Assembly (NCBI RefSeq): GCF_003076515.1
Contig: NZ_CP022390.1
Span: 930,001 to 994,000, forward strand
Source of the DNA: Alcaligenes aquatilis
Lineage (GTDB): Bacteria > Pseudomonadota > Gammaproteobacteria > Burkholderiales > Burkholderiaceae_B
DNA: 64,000 bases
Reading direction: 5' to 3'
This document shows, piece after piece, positions 18,980 to 27,166 of the stretch. Position 1 is the stretch's first letter; each line of letters begins with the position of its first letter. A program made the position numbers and the translations under genes. The notes below the pieces were generated by a model. It saw only the letters and a list, made by a program, of their open reading frames with translations, made no database searches and had not been told where the DNA came from.

Positions 18980-19134
18980 CGCGTTATGTTGCTCGATATC
19001 ATCATGCGGGCACAGGGCTTGTATGCTCTCAGGCTGAGCTATGGTTGCCAGACGCTTGTTCTGGGCGGATAGCAGGGCTATGTAGGTCCTAGGCCAGCCC
19101 GATCTTGTCTTTGTTCGTTGCTTGGGAGAGGGGA

Positions 19135-19371
19135 GTGAAAAAGATGCTGGCTGCAGCGGCAATCGCTGCGCTTTGGGAAGTCCACGACCTCCATGAGTAA
19201 CGTTGATGATGCGCGGACTCAACGAGCGTAATGTTCCGCTTTGATAAGGACGACAAGCTGATTGTTGACACCAGCACTGAAAGCGACATAGACATGGCCA
19301 CAGGGATCGCTGTAGACGTTGAACCGGTTAAGAATCGCCCTGTAAACAGGAGTCCGGCATCGTCAGCCTGA
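19135..19371 (+). pseudogene. Possible remnant of a small secreted protein gene
   Basis: A GTG at 19135 behind a strong purine-rich site (GGGAGAGGGGA) opens a peptide that looks like a signal peptide (VKKMLAAAAIAAL), but it stops after 21 codons at 19198. Two more stops follow in the same frame, and the frame then stays open from ATG 19231 to 19371 (46 codons, acidic, ending NRSPASSA). The pattern suggests a broken gene; it could equally be chance. No family recognised. Confidence 0.25.
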
Positions 19372-19407
19372 TACCAAAGAATAAGAGATGGGGTAGTAGC
19401 GCCCAAT

Positions 19408-19427
19408 AAAAAAACCCCTCTCGGGGC
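19408..19427 (-). terminator. Leftward terminator-like hairpin
   Basis: Read on the minus strand, CCCC-GAGA-GGGG is followed by seven T. It would end leftward transcription from the region to its right, where only a decayed reading frame is visible. Confidence 0.5.
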
Positions 19428-19554
19428 TTTCTGGTGATGGGCTCGTTACGTGAGCTGACGTATCAGAACGGAAGGCCGGGGAACCGGTCTTTTAATTGTC
19501 GGATAAGGGTTTGACGCGTTGTGACCAAGCGAGAGGCAAGTGCTTGAGATTCTT

Positions 19555-20039
19555 TTATCGCCGAACGATTAGGTTCGCGTAAAGGGGATGTATGAAGCGG
19601 GCTGCGACTAGCCTGGTTAAGTTTTTCGTAGATAGTGATACCTTCTGTATGACTCCAAATTTCGCTCCAGCCTGGACATAGAAGCCTTCCAAGGCAATGG
19701 TATAGCGTTGAATTTGAAGGGGTAGTGAGATAGCGAGATTGCTATCGTTGAATGAGATCAATCTTATTGTACCAGTATGGGCGTTTTGACAATTGAATCA
19801 TAGGATTGCTTTGTAACGCTTCCTCGAATTGAAGGGGGCTATGTTCGGGCCTAGCATAATCGCCCAGCACAAAAGCCTCGGTGTGAACGGCACTCCAAAA
19901 GTTGGACACCCATCCAATCTTTGGGGGTTTTTCTATGCCGAAGTATGATGTGATGGCCCCGCGCAGCATCGATGATCACTCTCTGGCCGGACCTGTTGGC
20001 ATAAAGTTTTGGCGAACGTGCATGGTGTAGGTCTTTCAA
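19555..20039 (-). pseudogene. Possible frameshifted leftward gene remnant
   Basis: Three leftward frames (20039-19851, 19969-19742, 19761-19555) overlap end to end in three different phases, and a leftward terminator follows at 19427. The middle one (e.g. KPPKIGWVSNFWSAVHTEAF) has protein-like composition. This is what repeated frameshifts in an old gene would leave, but I recognise no family and chance overlap remains possible. Confidence 0.2.
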
Positions 20040-20356
20040 GCCTAAGGCGTTGGATCACCAGCGATCGAACTTATGGTGATTAGGGCTTGCGCGCCTAGGA
20101 TGCAAGCGCAATCAGCGGCTCTGCCTCCTAGGATGCGTGAGTGACTGCGAAGAGTCTAACGAAGCCGTTTGAGCCGATTTGGCTAATGCCTGCTATGCTA
20201 GACCAGCTGACAGGTTATCCGTGGTAATTCGACCTTTCAGGAGTGCCTATGTACGTTAAGGCATTACCGGGCATACCCCTGCCTAGTTCCTTCTGCCAAG
20301 AATAAACCGAGCGAACGTGAAACAAGATCAAATTTAACCAAACTGGAGAGATTTCC
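20040..20356. other. Intergenic region upstream of a small basic protein gene
   Basis: No supportable gene. The last part (about 20270-20350) carries the promoter and leader of the small gene at 20357. CCTAGGATGC occurs twice, near 20093 and 20128. Confidence 0.35.
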
Positions 20357-20524
20357 ATGGGCACCAAAATTGTTACTGAAGCCGACCGTAAGCGTACTCC
20401 TCCTCCCGCTGCGCCCAAGGGTGTCACCCTAAGCACAAAAAGCCGGGGCCAACGTGTTAGCCAGGAGCGTGGCGCGCACACCCGCAGCAAGAAAAATCCG
20501 GGCAAGCGCGCGCATTCGGGTTAA
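20357..20524 (+). CDS. Small basic hydrophilic protein (55 aa)
   Basis: A 55-residue frame beginning MGTKIVTEADRKRTPPPAAP and ending in a Lys/Arg/Gly-rich tail (SKKNPGKRAHSG). GGAG precedes the ATG at proper spacing and a hairpin with T run follows 27 nt after the stop, so it looks like a complete monocistronic gene. No hydrophobic segment and no cysteine; it would be cytoplasmic and might bind nucleic acid (inference). A similar small basic gene lies at 21448. Family not recognised. Confidence 0.72.
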   Translation: MGTKIVTEADRKRTPPPAAPKGVTLSTKSRGQRVSQERGAHTRSKKNPGKRAHSG

Positions 20525-20551
20525 TTAGAGGACAAGAAAGGAAGAGTCAGG

Positions 20552-20580
20552 AGGCGCTCAGTTTTTACTGTGCGCCTTTT
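20552..20580 (+). terminator. Terminator after the 55-aa protein gene
   Basis: Stem AGGCGC / GCGCCT with a partly paired loop and T4, ending 3 nt before the stop of the convergent BON-domain gene. Confidence 0.6.
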
Positions 20581-20582
20581 AG

Positions 20583-21002
20583 TTAGTTGCTTTTTACTCT
20601 CAGTCCGGTGGCTTCAACCTTAGTCACACCGTCAACTTTTTTAGCTGCCGCGACGGTTTTCTTATAGGCGTCTTCACTGGAGACCGTTCCGGCAATCATT
20701 GTGACGCCTCCTTTTGTCTCGACAGTAATGTTCTGACCCTGCAGTCCTTTGTCTTGTGCTAGAACAGCTTTAACTCGTTTAGAAATTTCTTCATCGTTGG
20801 CTTGTTCCCCAGCATTCGTCTTGTAATCGGCCACTTCCTGAGCGTTTGCTTCCCCTGGCGTTTTCTTCTCTAGCGTTACATTTTCTGGTGTTGCAGATAG
20901 ATTTGGATGGGATGTCTTGTCATCTGCTATGGCGCCTGCGCTTAATCCAAAGCTCAGTGCTGAGGTAATCAGTAGTTTACGGATGGTCGTTGAATCAGTC
21001 AT
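20583..21002 (-). CDS. BON-domain periplasmic protein (OsmY-like)
   Basis: 139 residues from the ATG behind AGGTGA; a frame 40 codons longer has a non-signal N terminus and is rejected. A signal peptide (~1-26, ending SAGAIA) precedes a hydrophilic linker and one BON domain (~75-139) with DEEISKRVKAVLAQD, GVTMIAGTV and KVDGVTKVEATGLRV. BON proteins bind phospholipid and are often induced by osmotic or envelope stress. E. coli OsmY has two BON domains; this has one. Confidence 0.85.
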   Translation of the reverse strand: MTDSTTIRKLLITSALSFGLSAGAIADDKTSHPNLSATPENVTLEKKTPGEANAQEVADYKTNAGEQANDEEISKRVKAVLAQDKGLQGQNITVETKGGVTMIAGTVSSEDAYKKTVAAAKKVDGVTKVEATGLRVKSN

Positions 21003-21447
21003 TTTTTCACCTAGCGTAAGTGGAATGATTTTCAAAGAGTTCGTTGCTACATAGCCATCACTCTCATCGTCTTTGAGGGCGGGAACGTCCGACGCATCGT
21101 GCACATCGCGCCGTGATCTCACTTTCCCATCTAGTGCTCCTTTTATGAAGGTTGATACAGGTAGCAGCTCAGCTCTTGCGAGCTGGCCAACGACAAATTG
21201 AGCCTCATTGCGTTTGGCTTTTACTGACTTTAACGCTAACTATATGCGCAAAACGGACAAAAAATTACGTGAGTAACTGAGTGTGGGGGCGCCATCTCTT
21301 ACCGCGTCGGGAATCAGGGCTACTTTAGGAGCGTTTTTGTTTATTGATCACCAGACGGAGATAAACAAGCTATTTATTGGTTTATGACCTATCCTGTACT
21401 ACTGGCCTGACATTTGTTGGGGTAGCCATTGACCAATGGAGGTCACA
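21003..21447. other. Divergent intergenic region, no gene seen
   Basis: About 445 bp between the BON-domain gene (leftward) and a small basic protein gene (rightward). It holds both promoters. I see no coding frame with a ribosome site. Confidence 0.4.
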
Positions 21448-21612
21448 ATGGACAAGAAAGGGAAAGCGCCTAAAAAGGCAAGTACACGCAAGTCTGAGCT
21501 TGCTCCACCGCAAGTGGGTTGGCCAACTCAGACTTCCAACGAGGGGATCAAGCGCGCCAGTGCTGCTCATGATCATAAACCCACAGGAAGAGGCGCGGCG
21601 CGGGGTAGATAA
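21448..21612 (+). CDS. Small basic hydrophilic protein (54 aa)
   Basis: A 54-residue frame starting MDKKGKAPKKASTRKSELAP and ending HDHKPTGRGAARGR, with a near-ideal ribosome site (TGGAGGTCACA before ATG) and a strong terminator 46 nt after the stop. It is Lys/Arg-rich with one Trp and no hydrophobic segment. In size, charge and architecture it parallels the 55-residue gene at 20357, though there is no clear residue-level match. Function unknown; a small nucleic-acid-binding or stress protein is possible. Confidence 0.78.
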   Translation: MDKKGKAPKKASTRKSELAPPQVGWPTQTSNEGIKRASAAHDHKPTGRGAARGR

Positions 21613-21657
21613 GCCCTGGAGACTCGTATGACTCTCTTTTAACCTGTCACAGAAAGG

Positions 21658-21690
21658 GCCTGCAATGTCATCATTGCAGGCTTTGTTGTT
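21658..21690 (+). terminator. Terminator after the 54-aa protein gene
   Basis: Perfect 10-bp stem GCCTGCAATG / CATTGCAGGC, loop TCAT, then TTTGTTGTTT. Confidence 0.85.
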
Positions 21691-21722
21691 TAGTGTGTGC
21701 ACGTATATCTTGCACGCTAGCT

Positions 21723-21878
21723 TTAAAAATCTTGTAACAGGCCCGGCCATAACTTAAAGCCCAGGCAAGCGCCCCAACGATCGCGTTCATACAACCACAA
21801 TGTTTTGCAGTTGCTGCATTGGTATAAGGATTTTTTCGCTTCCCCATGGCCTGGTGATGAGGGGCAAGCGACCGTCAT
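21723..21878 (-). CDS. Possible small cysteine-containing protein (51 aa)
   Basis: From ATG 21878 the frame gives 51 residues containing CSNCKTLWLYERDRWGAC, which could bind a metal with an upstream CPSSPGHG. There is no convincing ribosome site, and the frame stays open upstream to 22118 with poorer composition. A small zinc-binding protein or a remnant of one is possible; chance is not excluded. Confidence 0.3.
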   Translation of the reverse strand: MTVACPSSPGHGEAKKSLYQCSNCKTLWLYERDRWGACLGFKLWPGLLQDF

Positions 21879-22162
21879 GAATTCGTGCTTGAGGCCGAGT
21901 GACGAGGATAAGGGTAAAAGCTGGCACAAAGTGCACAGATTACGCGAGCCTTGATAGGGCACTTTTTTCTCCTGAAGGGAGTGACTCCAGGCGTTGACCC
22001 TAGTAGTGGGACGTTTTGTTGTTGTTAGCGTCGCCAGGGGCAAATCTATTGAGGAAAGCGGGCCGTCGCTGAGAGGTTTGACAGTCCTATTTGCAGACTC
22101 GTTGGGGCAAGTCTGCAAAAGCGACGTATTTGCCTTGCGGCGGGTTCCGCGCGGTAAAGCAC

Positions 22163-22402
22163 TCAGAGCGAGTTAAAAATGGATGGGTCGTTTTGCGCTG
22201 GTGGTGGGGTGCGAGGTTTTTTGTCGCCGATAGGCTCATCGTTTGCAGGTAGTGTTTGATCGTCTTCGTGGATCCGTTCGATTTCGACGGGACGTTTGTC
22301 GCGTGGGTCTGGGATAGGGGGATCGGCTTGGTCAGTGGCCGAGAGAAGGGGGAAGCGAAGCAAGTTAACTTTTCTTCCTATGGACCGGAGATTGTGTGTC
22401 AT
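22163..22402 (-). CDS. Orphan small acidic Pro-rich protein (79 aa)
   Basis: 79 residues from the ATG behind GCAGGAGTGCCT; an in-frame ATG five codons upstream is the alternative. The N terminus is basic (MTHNLRSIGRKVNLLRF) and the rest acidic and proline-rich with DPPIPDPRDKRPVEIE and PRTPPPAQND. Short orphan proteins with a PVEIE core are, from memory, common in Alcaligenaceae. No domain recognised; probably cytoplasmic and disordered. Confidence 0.55.
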   Translation of the reverse strand: MTHNLRSIGRKVNLLRFPLLSATDQADPPIPDPRDKRPVEIERIHEDDQTLPANDEPIGDKKPRTPPPAQNDPSIFNSL

Positions 22403-22686
22403 AGGCACTCCTGCCATGACTGGCGGGATGTCTCTCAGAGAGTCTGAGCAACAGCGCCAGTAGCGCCTTCAAGCAGTTATCGAGAAGGTCTACGTTCATA
22501 CTAGGCTGATCGTTGAAATGCTCATCATGTTAATTTGTAAGTCATTGTATTTTAAGGATAAGTATAGTCTTTACGCTTTGGTTTAATCCAGCTTGAAGCG
22601 TTGGGAAGGTCTATACCGAATGTTCATTCGACGGCCGCTTAGAGGGGGTGGTTAGCACACAAATGTCACCTTGCTTATGCATGGAT
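22403..22686. other. Intergenic region, no gene seen
   Basis: Upstream region of the 79-residue orphan (leftward). Part of it, near 22520-22560, is AT-rich and may hold that gene's promoter. Confidence 0.35.
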
Positions 22687-22713
22687 TGAAAAAAGCCCAC
22701 GCGATGGTGGGCT
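22687..22713 (-). terminator. Terminator of the lipoprotein/MORN-repeat gene pair
   Basis: On the minus strand AGCCCA / TGGGCT with an 8-nt loop is followed by six T; it lies ~50 nt after the stop of the MORN-repeat gene. Confidence 0.8.
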
Positions 22714-22764
22714 GCTTTTTCGCAGTGGGGGATTCGGGGAAAACAAGCCAAGGTCAGTAGGCGC

Positions 22765-23715
22765 CTAGGGAAAGTCGCTGCGCTTAAACTCGCCTTGATC
22801 GCGGGTCTCCACGCGTTTGCCGTCTTGATATTTCTCCAGGCGATAGGGGGCGCCGAACAGGTAGTCCCATTGCGTGCCATGACGCTTGCCGTGACGGTAT
22901 TGGCTTATTTCCGATAAGGCGCCGCTATCGTGAAACCTGACCTGTACACCGTGGTAGTTCCCTTCATTGTCAAACGGGATGATGGCAACCAGATAGCCCT
23001 GCTGCGAGTAGCCGTGCCATACCCCTACCTGATAGCTGTTACGGTACTGACCTTGGTAACGGGTCGACAAGGGGTAGGTTTCTATCCATTCGCCTTCCCG
23101 TCGGTCGTTTTGATAGTGTCCTTTTTCTGTAAGTTGGCCGTTCTCATAGCGGATGAACTCGCCATGGAGCATCCCATTTTTATAGTTTGATTGCTTTAAC
23201 AATTGTCCATTGGCGTCGAACTCAGTTTGTTGGCCGTGCAGTTCACCTTGCTGGTTGTAGTGGCTAATGATCTGACCCCATGAGTTTTTGCTGACCCATT
23301 TTCCTGTCCTCTGGTCATTGGTGTAGTGACCGCTGGACATGGGTTCGCCAGCTTGATCGTAGCTGTGGTAGGGGCCATGACGTTTGCCGTGCCGATAGGA
23401 GGTGTGCTCAAGAGAGTCATACGCTTGCTGTACAAATAAGCCGTGTCGTTGCTTATCCAGGTGTTCAGAGCGTTCGATCAAGGTTCCCTGAGGGTTGTAG
23501 GCTTCGTGCAGCTGCCAACGCTTGTCCACTGAGGTGAGCTGCACAATATGCAGTTCGCCGGTTTCGTGGAACCACTTTTCTTGTTCTGCCAAACCGTATT
23601 CGGTCTTGATTTGTTTGCTTTCGTTTTTGGCGGCGTGGCTGGGCAAGGCTATAAGCATTAGTGCCGTCAGTGTGAGGGAGCCTAGAGTGGGGGCCAGTCT
23701 GGTGGTCAAGCTCAT
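22765..23715 (-). CDS. Exported MORN/YwqK-type repeat protein
   Basis: 316 residues: signal peptide (~1-28, ending LPSHA), then repeated units of the YwqK/MORN kind from ~45 to ~305 (YRHGKRHGPYHSYDQAGEP, NYKNGMLHGEFIRYENGQL, YRHGKRHGTQWDYLF). These beta-hairpin repeats mediate binding. Some databases call such proteins YwqK antitoxins, but the signal peptide argues against a cytoplasmic antitoxin here. It overlaps the 764-residue lipoprotein gene by 4 nt, so the two are translated together and probably act together in the envelope. Confidence 0.78.
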   Translation of the reverse strand: MSLTTRLAPTLGSLTLTALMLIALPSHAAKNESKQIKTEYGLAEQEKWFHETGELHIVQLTSVDKRWQLHEAYNPQGTLIERSEHLDKQRHGLFVQQAYDSLEHTSYRHGKRHGPYHSYDQAGEPMSSGHYTNDQRTGKWVSKNSWGQIISHYNQQGELHGQQTEFDANGQLLKQSNYKNGMLHGEFIRYENGQLTEKGHYQNDRREGEWIETYPLSTRYQGQYRNSYQVGVWHGYSQQGYLVAIIPFDNEGNYHGVQVRFHDSGALSEISQYRHGKRHGTQWDYLFGAPYRLEKYQDGKRVETRDQGEFKRSDFP

Positions 23716-26006
23716 TGGATGGCCTCTTCAAGCGCCTTGAAATCGGGAAGTGGTTCGAATTGATGTTGCCAGGTTTTTGTAATGGGTGTGCCCGTTGCCT
23801 CTAGTTTTTCGACACGGTTTACGAGGCCCATAATCTGGATATGGCCGGACTCATCCACGTAATCAAACAGTTTGTCCCCCAGAGGACTGCCGACCGCAGG
23901 CTGGGATCGGGGGGCGGTAATAGCCAACACCCTGTCCTGTTGATCGAGAAAGCGGTATTGGCGTAAAAAGCGCTTTATAGGAAGTGTGCGGGCGTGTTCC
24001 TCCCAGCCCTCTCCCAATAGTGCGGCTGCGGACACTTGCACACTGAGTTCAGGTAGGTTGATCGGTAGTGGCTGCCAGACGGGCGTCCCTTGGCAGGTGA
24101 GCGCGATGTGTGCCTTAAGGCCGTAAAAGTAGAGGCGTGCCTGATCGGAGGTTTGCAGTTGATAGACATACTGCTGCGGCATTCGCTGCGTAGCGCCATA
24201 GTTTGTGTTGTCAGCGGTGGGAGGGGGCGCAAAATGTAAGGGCGTGCCTTTTTCTGTCAGGCCACTGGTTTCTTGCAGCGTACAAAGCTCCGCTTGCTCG
24301 GGAGTCAGCGTGACGTAGAGGTCTGGGGCATCGGTGCTGAAGGGGGCCAAGTTCTCTAGCGTGGCAGTTTTGAACTCATCGTTTTGTTGAAAAGAGTCGA
24401 ACAGCAGCTGTGTGGTGATGGGCGCAGCGGCGTTCTCGGGACGCGCCTGATTCAAATCGTAAAAACGTACCGTCTTGCTTTCAATAGGCTCGGGTGCGTA
24501 GTTTCTGTAGGTCAACGCAACGGCATCGGGCAAGGTATCGAGAAACTTGACTTTGAGCTCTTGGGGCAGGTGTCCTTGCAACACAATGGCCAGTAAGCGT
24601 TTTTCGCCTAGGCTTAGCCAGTCAGCCGCAGTCTGGTCATGTGGGTAGCGTAATTCCCCTTTGTCGATCTGTGTGACATCAGGGAAAAAATAGCCGGTCT
24701 CGCCTGGTATCAGTTGGATCAGGAACTCATACGGATTATCTGTGGGTTGCACGATGACTTTGGCCCCTTCAACCTCCACCTGTGAACCTTCCGGTTTGAT
24801 CGGCACGGTGACCTGAATATGCTCCGTGGCGTGGTAGTTAAGCGTAGCTTCGATGTATTGCAGTTTTTCCAGAGCCTGGGCAGTCTTATCCCAACCTAGG
24901 GGCAGGATCTCAAGACTGGTTTCGGCATCATCATGGTCCAGGCCAGGGTGCTGGAAGGCGCCGGCAGCCTTGAAAGGGATAGCCAAGGCCTGATTGTTTT
25001 CATCGTAGGCGGCAAGGTTGCTGGCGCTTATTTCACCGACCATGTAAGGGGATAGGCCTAGATGCGCGTAGTGCAGCAAGAAGCGCTGGTCGTACGTGTC
25101 CAGCACGCCTTGTGTATTGAGCATGGCTTGTGTGGAGGACGACAGGGAGGGGACGGGTGGGCCTGTTTTTTCCTGCGTGATCAGCTCGTACCCCTCTGCA
25201 TTTTCTAGAAACTGCAGATCATGATTAAAGCGCCAGCTCTCGGGGTAAATCGCGGACACAATCCTAAATGTTCCCTTGTCGCGCAGTTCGGGGGGCAAGG
25301 GGACCTGCATGACGACCGCCTGGCGCACCAGCCAACCTGTCTGGCGCTCAATGACGGCATAGCCAAAAATACGGGTGTGCGGGTCCGCAGTCTCGTCCTG
25401 ATTTGTATCGGCAATCGCGAGCGTAACGAGCTCTGAGTCAAAATCCTTGACGGTCATGCGTATGTCAGGAAGGCCGTTTTGACCTTTAATGATTTGCGAG
25501 GCCCCTTTTTTCACCGCTAATTGATGCATGAGCCCTGGCCGAGATAACTGATCATTGAGCAAGTGATCCAACGTGGCCTTAAGCTCAGCTTTCAATTTCT
25601 GGCTGGAGGTATTGAGCGTGACATCGACCAACTGGTTGTTTTCTTTATCGACGGTTACGGTGTAGCCTTCTTTCAAGGCAATACGCAGCTCTTTTTCGCC
25701 GTAGTCGCCCTGTTCAAAACTGCTCATACCGCCATGTTTGAAGTTAAGGCGCATGTACTCCGGGCTAACATTCAGCTTGTAGGTGGAGGATTGATCCTCC
25801 ACACCGTAATGCATCAGCATCTTGATGGACATGCTCTCGGAAAGCTGGCGTGTGCCACGCTGAACATCCACTGTCATGTCGGTATACACCTGATAGCGCC
25901 GTTCGTCACCGTCAACCGGGTGAAAAGTAAGCTTGGAACCAGGCCCGTCAGGAGAGCATCCGGCAAACATCAAGACGGTTAACGTCGCGGTAATGGCAAA
26001 ACGCAA
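23712..26006 (-). CDS. Large orphan lipoprotein (764 aa)
   Basis: A lipoprotein signal with lipobox MFAGC (Cys16) is followed by ~745 residues with no transmembrane helix and mostly alternating beta-type composition. The N-terminal half has DERRYQVYTDMTVDVQ; near 435 there is a segment on TGYFFPDVTQIDKGELRYP. Only two or three further cysteines are present. I do not recognise a family. It is the first gene of a two-gene operon with the MORN-repeat protein, behind AAGGAAA. Probable periplasmic or outer-membrane role. Confidence 0.7.
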   Translation of the reverse strand: MRFAITATLTVLMFAGCSPDGPGSKLTFHPVDGDERRYQVYTDMTVDVQRGTRQLSESMSIKMLMHYGVEDQSSTYKLNVSPEYMRLNFKHGGMSSFEQGDYGEKELRIALKEGYTVTVDKENNQLVDVTLNTSSQKLKAELKATLDHLLNDQLSRPGLMHQLAVKKGASQIIKGQNGLPDIRMTVKDFDSELVTLAIADTNQDETADPHTRIFGYAVIERQTGWLVRQAVVMQVPLPPELRDKGTFRIVSAIYPESWRFNHDLQFLENAEGYELITQEKTGPPVPSLSSSTQAMLNTQGVLDTYDQRFLLHYAHLGLSPYMVGEISASNLAAYDENNQALAIPFKAAGAFQHPGLDHDDAETSLEILPLGWDKTAQALEKLQYIEATLNYHATEHIQVTVPIKPEGSQVEVEGAKVIVQPTDNPYEFLIQLIPGETGYFFPDVTQIDKGELRYPHDQTAADWLSLGEKRLLAIVLQGHLPQELKVKFLDTLPDAVALTYRNYAPEPIESKTVRFYDLNQARPENAAAPITTQLLFDSFQQNDEFKTATLENLAPFSTDAPDLYVTLTPEQAELCTLQETSGLTEKGTPLHFAPPPTADNTNYGATQRMPQQYVYQLQTSDQARLYFYGLKAHIALTCQGTPVWQPLPINLPELSVQVSAAALLGEGWEEHARTLPIKRFLRQYRFLDQQDRVLAITAPRSQPAVGSPLGDKLFDYVDESGHIQIMGLVNRVEKLEATGTPITKTWQHQFEPLPDFKALEEAIQ

Positions 26007-26126
26007 AACAATTTCCTTGCTCAGTCAGTTTGTTAACGCGCACTACCATAGTGTTTTGTAGGGGCCATTTCAAGAAAGAGGCCGGTTTAATTCAAATTGA
26101 AATGACTGGACAGAAGGAGTTACATC

Positions 26127-26510
26127 TTGGGTGATCGGCCAAGCGATAAACAGTTGTGTGAGGCCTTGTCGGAATTGTTTGTAGACAGGCCGGTTAATTA
26201 CCAGGCGATTGCGAACGTGGCTAAGCACTTTTCGCCCCACTATGTAGAAAGGGCCTTGTTCGAGTGGGTGGCGCCGGTTTGTTATTCCAATGCGCTTGCC
26301 CCCATCCCTTCAATCTGGACCGGGTTTGAACCAGACCAACTCTGGCGCGATATTGTGGCGCATCGTCAGGCTCGTGCCGGTGCCGGTCTGTTCAGACGGG
26401 TGCGCTGGCATGCTCAACAGCGTTTCCTGCGCTATTACTTTGCCAAGGAGTGGCGTGAGCTGTCTCAGTACTTGTCATCGGGTACCCCCCCCATTTTTAA
26501 CGATCGTTAA
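26127..26510 (+). CDS. Orphan cytoplasmic protein (127 aa)
   Basis: 127 residues from a TTG start with a very good ribosome site (GAAGGAG, 7-nt spacing). Helical and rich in aromatic residues, with conserved-looking segments LFVDRPVNYQAIANVAKHFS and LFEWVAPVCYSN. It resembles a short uncharacterised family in proteobacteria that I cannot name with confidence. The last codons run through a tract of eight C, and the stop lies inside a 32-bp perfect palindrome. Confidence 0.65.
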   Translation: MGDRPSDKQLCEALSELFVDRPVNYQAIANVAKHFSPHYVERALFEWVAPVCYSNALAPIPSIWTGFEPDQLWRDIVAHRQARAGAGLFRRVRWHAQQRFLRYYFAKEWRELSQYLSSGTPPIFNDR

Positions 26511-26519
26511 AAATGGGGG
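26488..26519. repeat. 32-bp perfect palindrome
   Basis: Left half CCCCCATTTTTAACGA, right half its exact complement, no spacer. It contains the stop codon of the 127-residue orphan. There is no T run beyond the hairpin, so it is not a textbook terminator; a 3' mRNA hairpin, a protein-binding site or an element end are alternatives. Confidence 0.7.
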
Positions 26520-26546
26520 TTACTGCTTCTCTTAAGCCTTAGTCTC

Positions 26547-26840
26547 TTGTGGCCAAGCATTGCCTCACTGCCAGTTACTGCTGTTTGCGTTGATGCAGAG
26601 GCCGATGAGTTGCTGGAATTGGGTGTGTACACGGTGTTTTCGTCGGCAACATCACCTGCCGTGATGCGACAAGCCTGGCAAGAGGCGTCCGCGTATCGGC
26701 GTGAGTTGCTGGCGCTTGACATTGAGGATGCCATGCTGGCTTGTCAGATTTATGCGCTCTGGTCTCGAAGTGTGGTCAGGAATCTGTCCATGGCCGATAT
26801 TCTGATTATGCGTTGCTTGTCTTTACTGCCAGTAGCATAG
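26547..26840 (+). pseudogene. Open frame continuing after the 127-aa orphan; possible gene fragment
   Basis: The frame of the preceding orphan stays open after its TAA and gives ~97 more residues from a TTG, with a protein-like stretch (PVTAVCVDAEADELLELG, then YTVFSSATSP). No ribosome site precedes it. The stretch faintly recalls the C terminus of glycerate kinases, but the similarity is weak and from memory. It could be a fragment of a lost gene fused in frame. Confidence 0.3.
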
Positions 26841-26902
26841 GCCCACTGAACAGGTGTTTTGTGGCTTTTGTAGGCGGCGCTTGTGCTGAAATTTCTCTTA
26901 CC

Positions 26903-26940
26903 AGAACCCATTATGAAATTTAAATTTCATAATGGGTTCT
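26903..26940. promoter_or_regulatory. 38-bp perfect palindrome with RpiR-operator-like core
   Basis: Left half AGAACCCATTATGAAATTT and right half its exact complement. The core half-site TGAAATTT is the same as in the inverted repeat that brackets the RpiR-type promoter 180 bp downstream, so it may be a distal operator. No T run follows, which argues against a simple terminator. Confidence 0.5.
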
Positions 26941-27104
26941 ATGCTTTCATCGTCAGGATGCAGAAATTTATTCAAGCAAGGGTTTATCCCTTGTTTCTCT
27001 TTGAGATCCTTATTTAAAGCCGTTCTTGACCAAGGATAGCCCGCCCGGTTCTTCCTTTTTTTCTATCCCCAAGGGTAAATACGGAGCCAAATCATCGCAT
27101 CCAT

Positions 27105-27154
27105 AATTGAAATTTAAATTTTATTAAGTATTATATGAAAAACAAATTTCAATT
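27105..27154. promoter_or_regulatory. RpiR-type gene promoter bracketed by an 11-bp inverted repeat
   Basis: AATTGAAATTT (27105-27115) and its exact complement AAATTTCAATT (27144-27154) are 28 bp apart. Between them lies a promoter: -35 TTGAAA (27107-27112) inside the left arm, 16-bp spacer, -10 TATTAT (27129-27134). The right arm ends 12 bp before the regulator start. The layout predicts autorepression by looping or cooperative binding of the downstream RpiR protein. Confidence 0.65.
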
Positions 27155-27166
27155 TTAGGTTGTGTC

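Noticed and set aside
22765..23715. Toxin-antitoxin locus based on YwqK label
   Set aside because: The product has a signal peptide and no toxin gene adjoins; the label reflects repeat similarity only.
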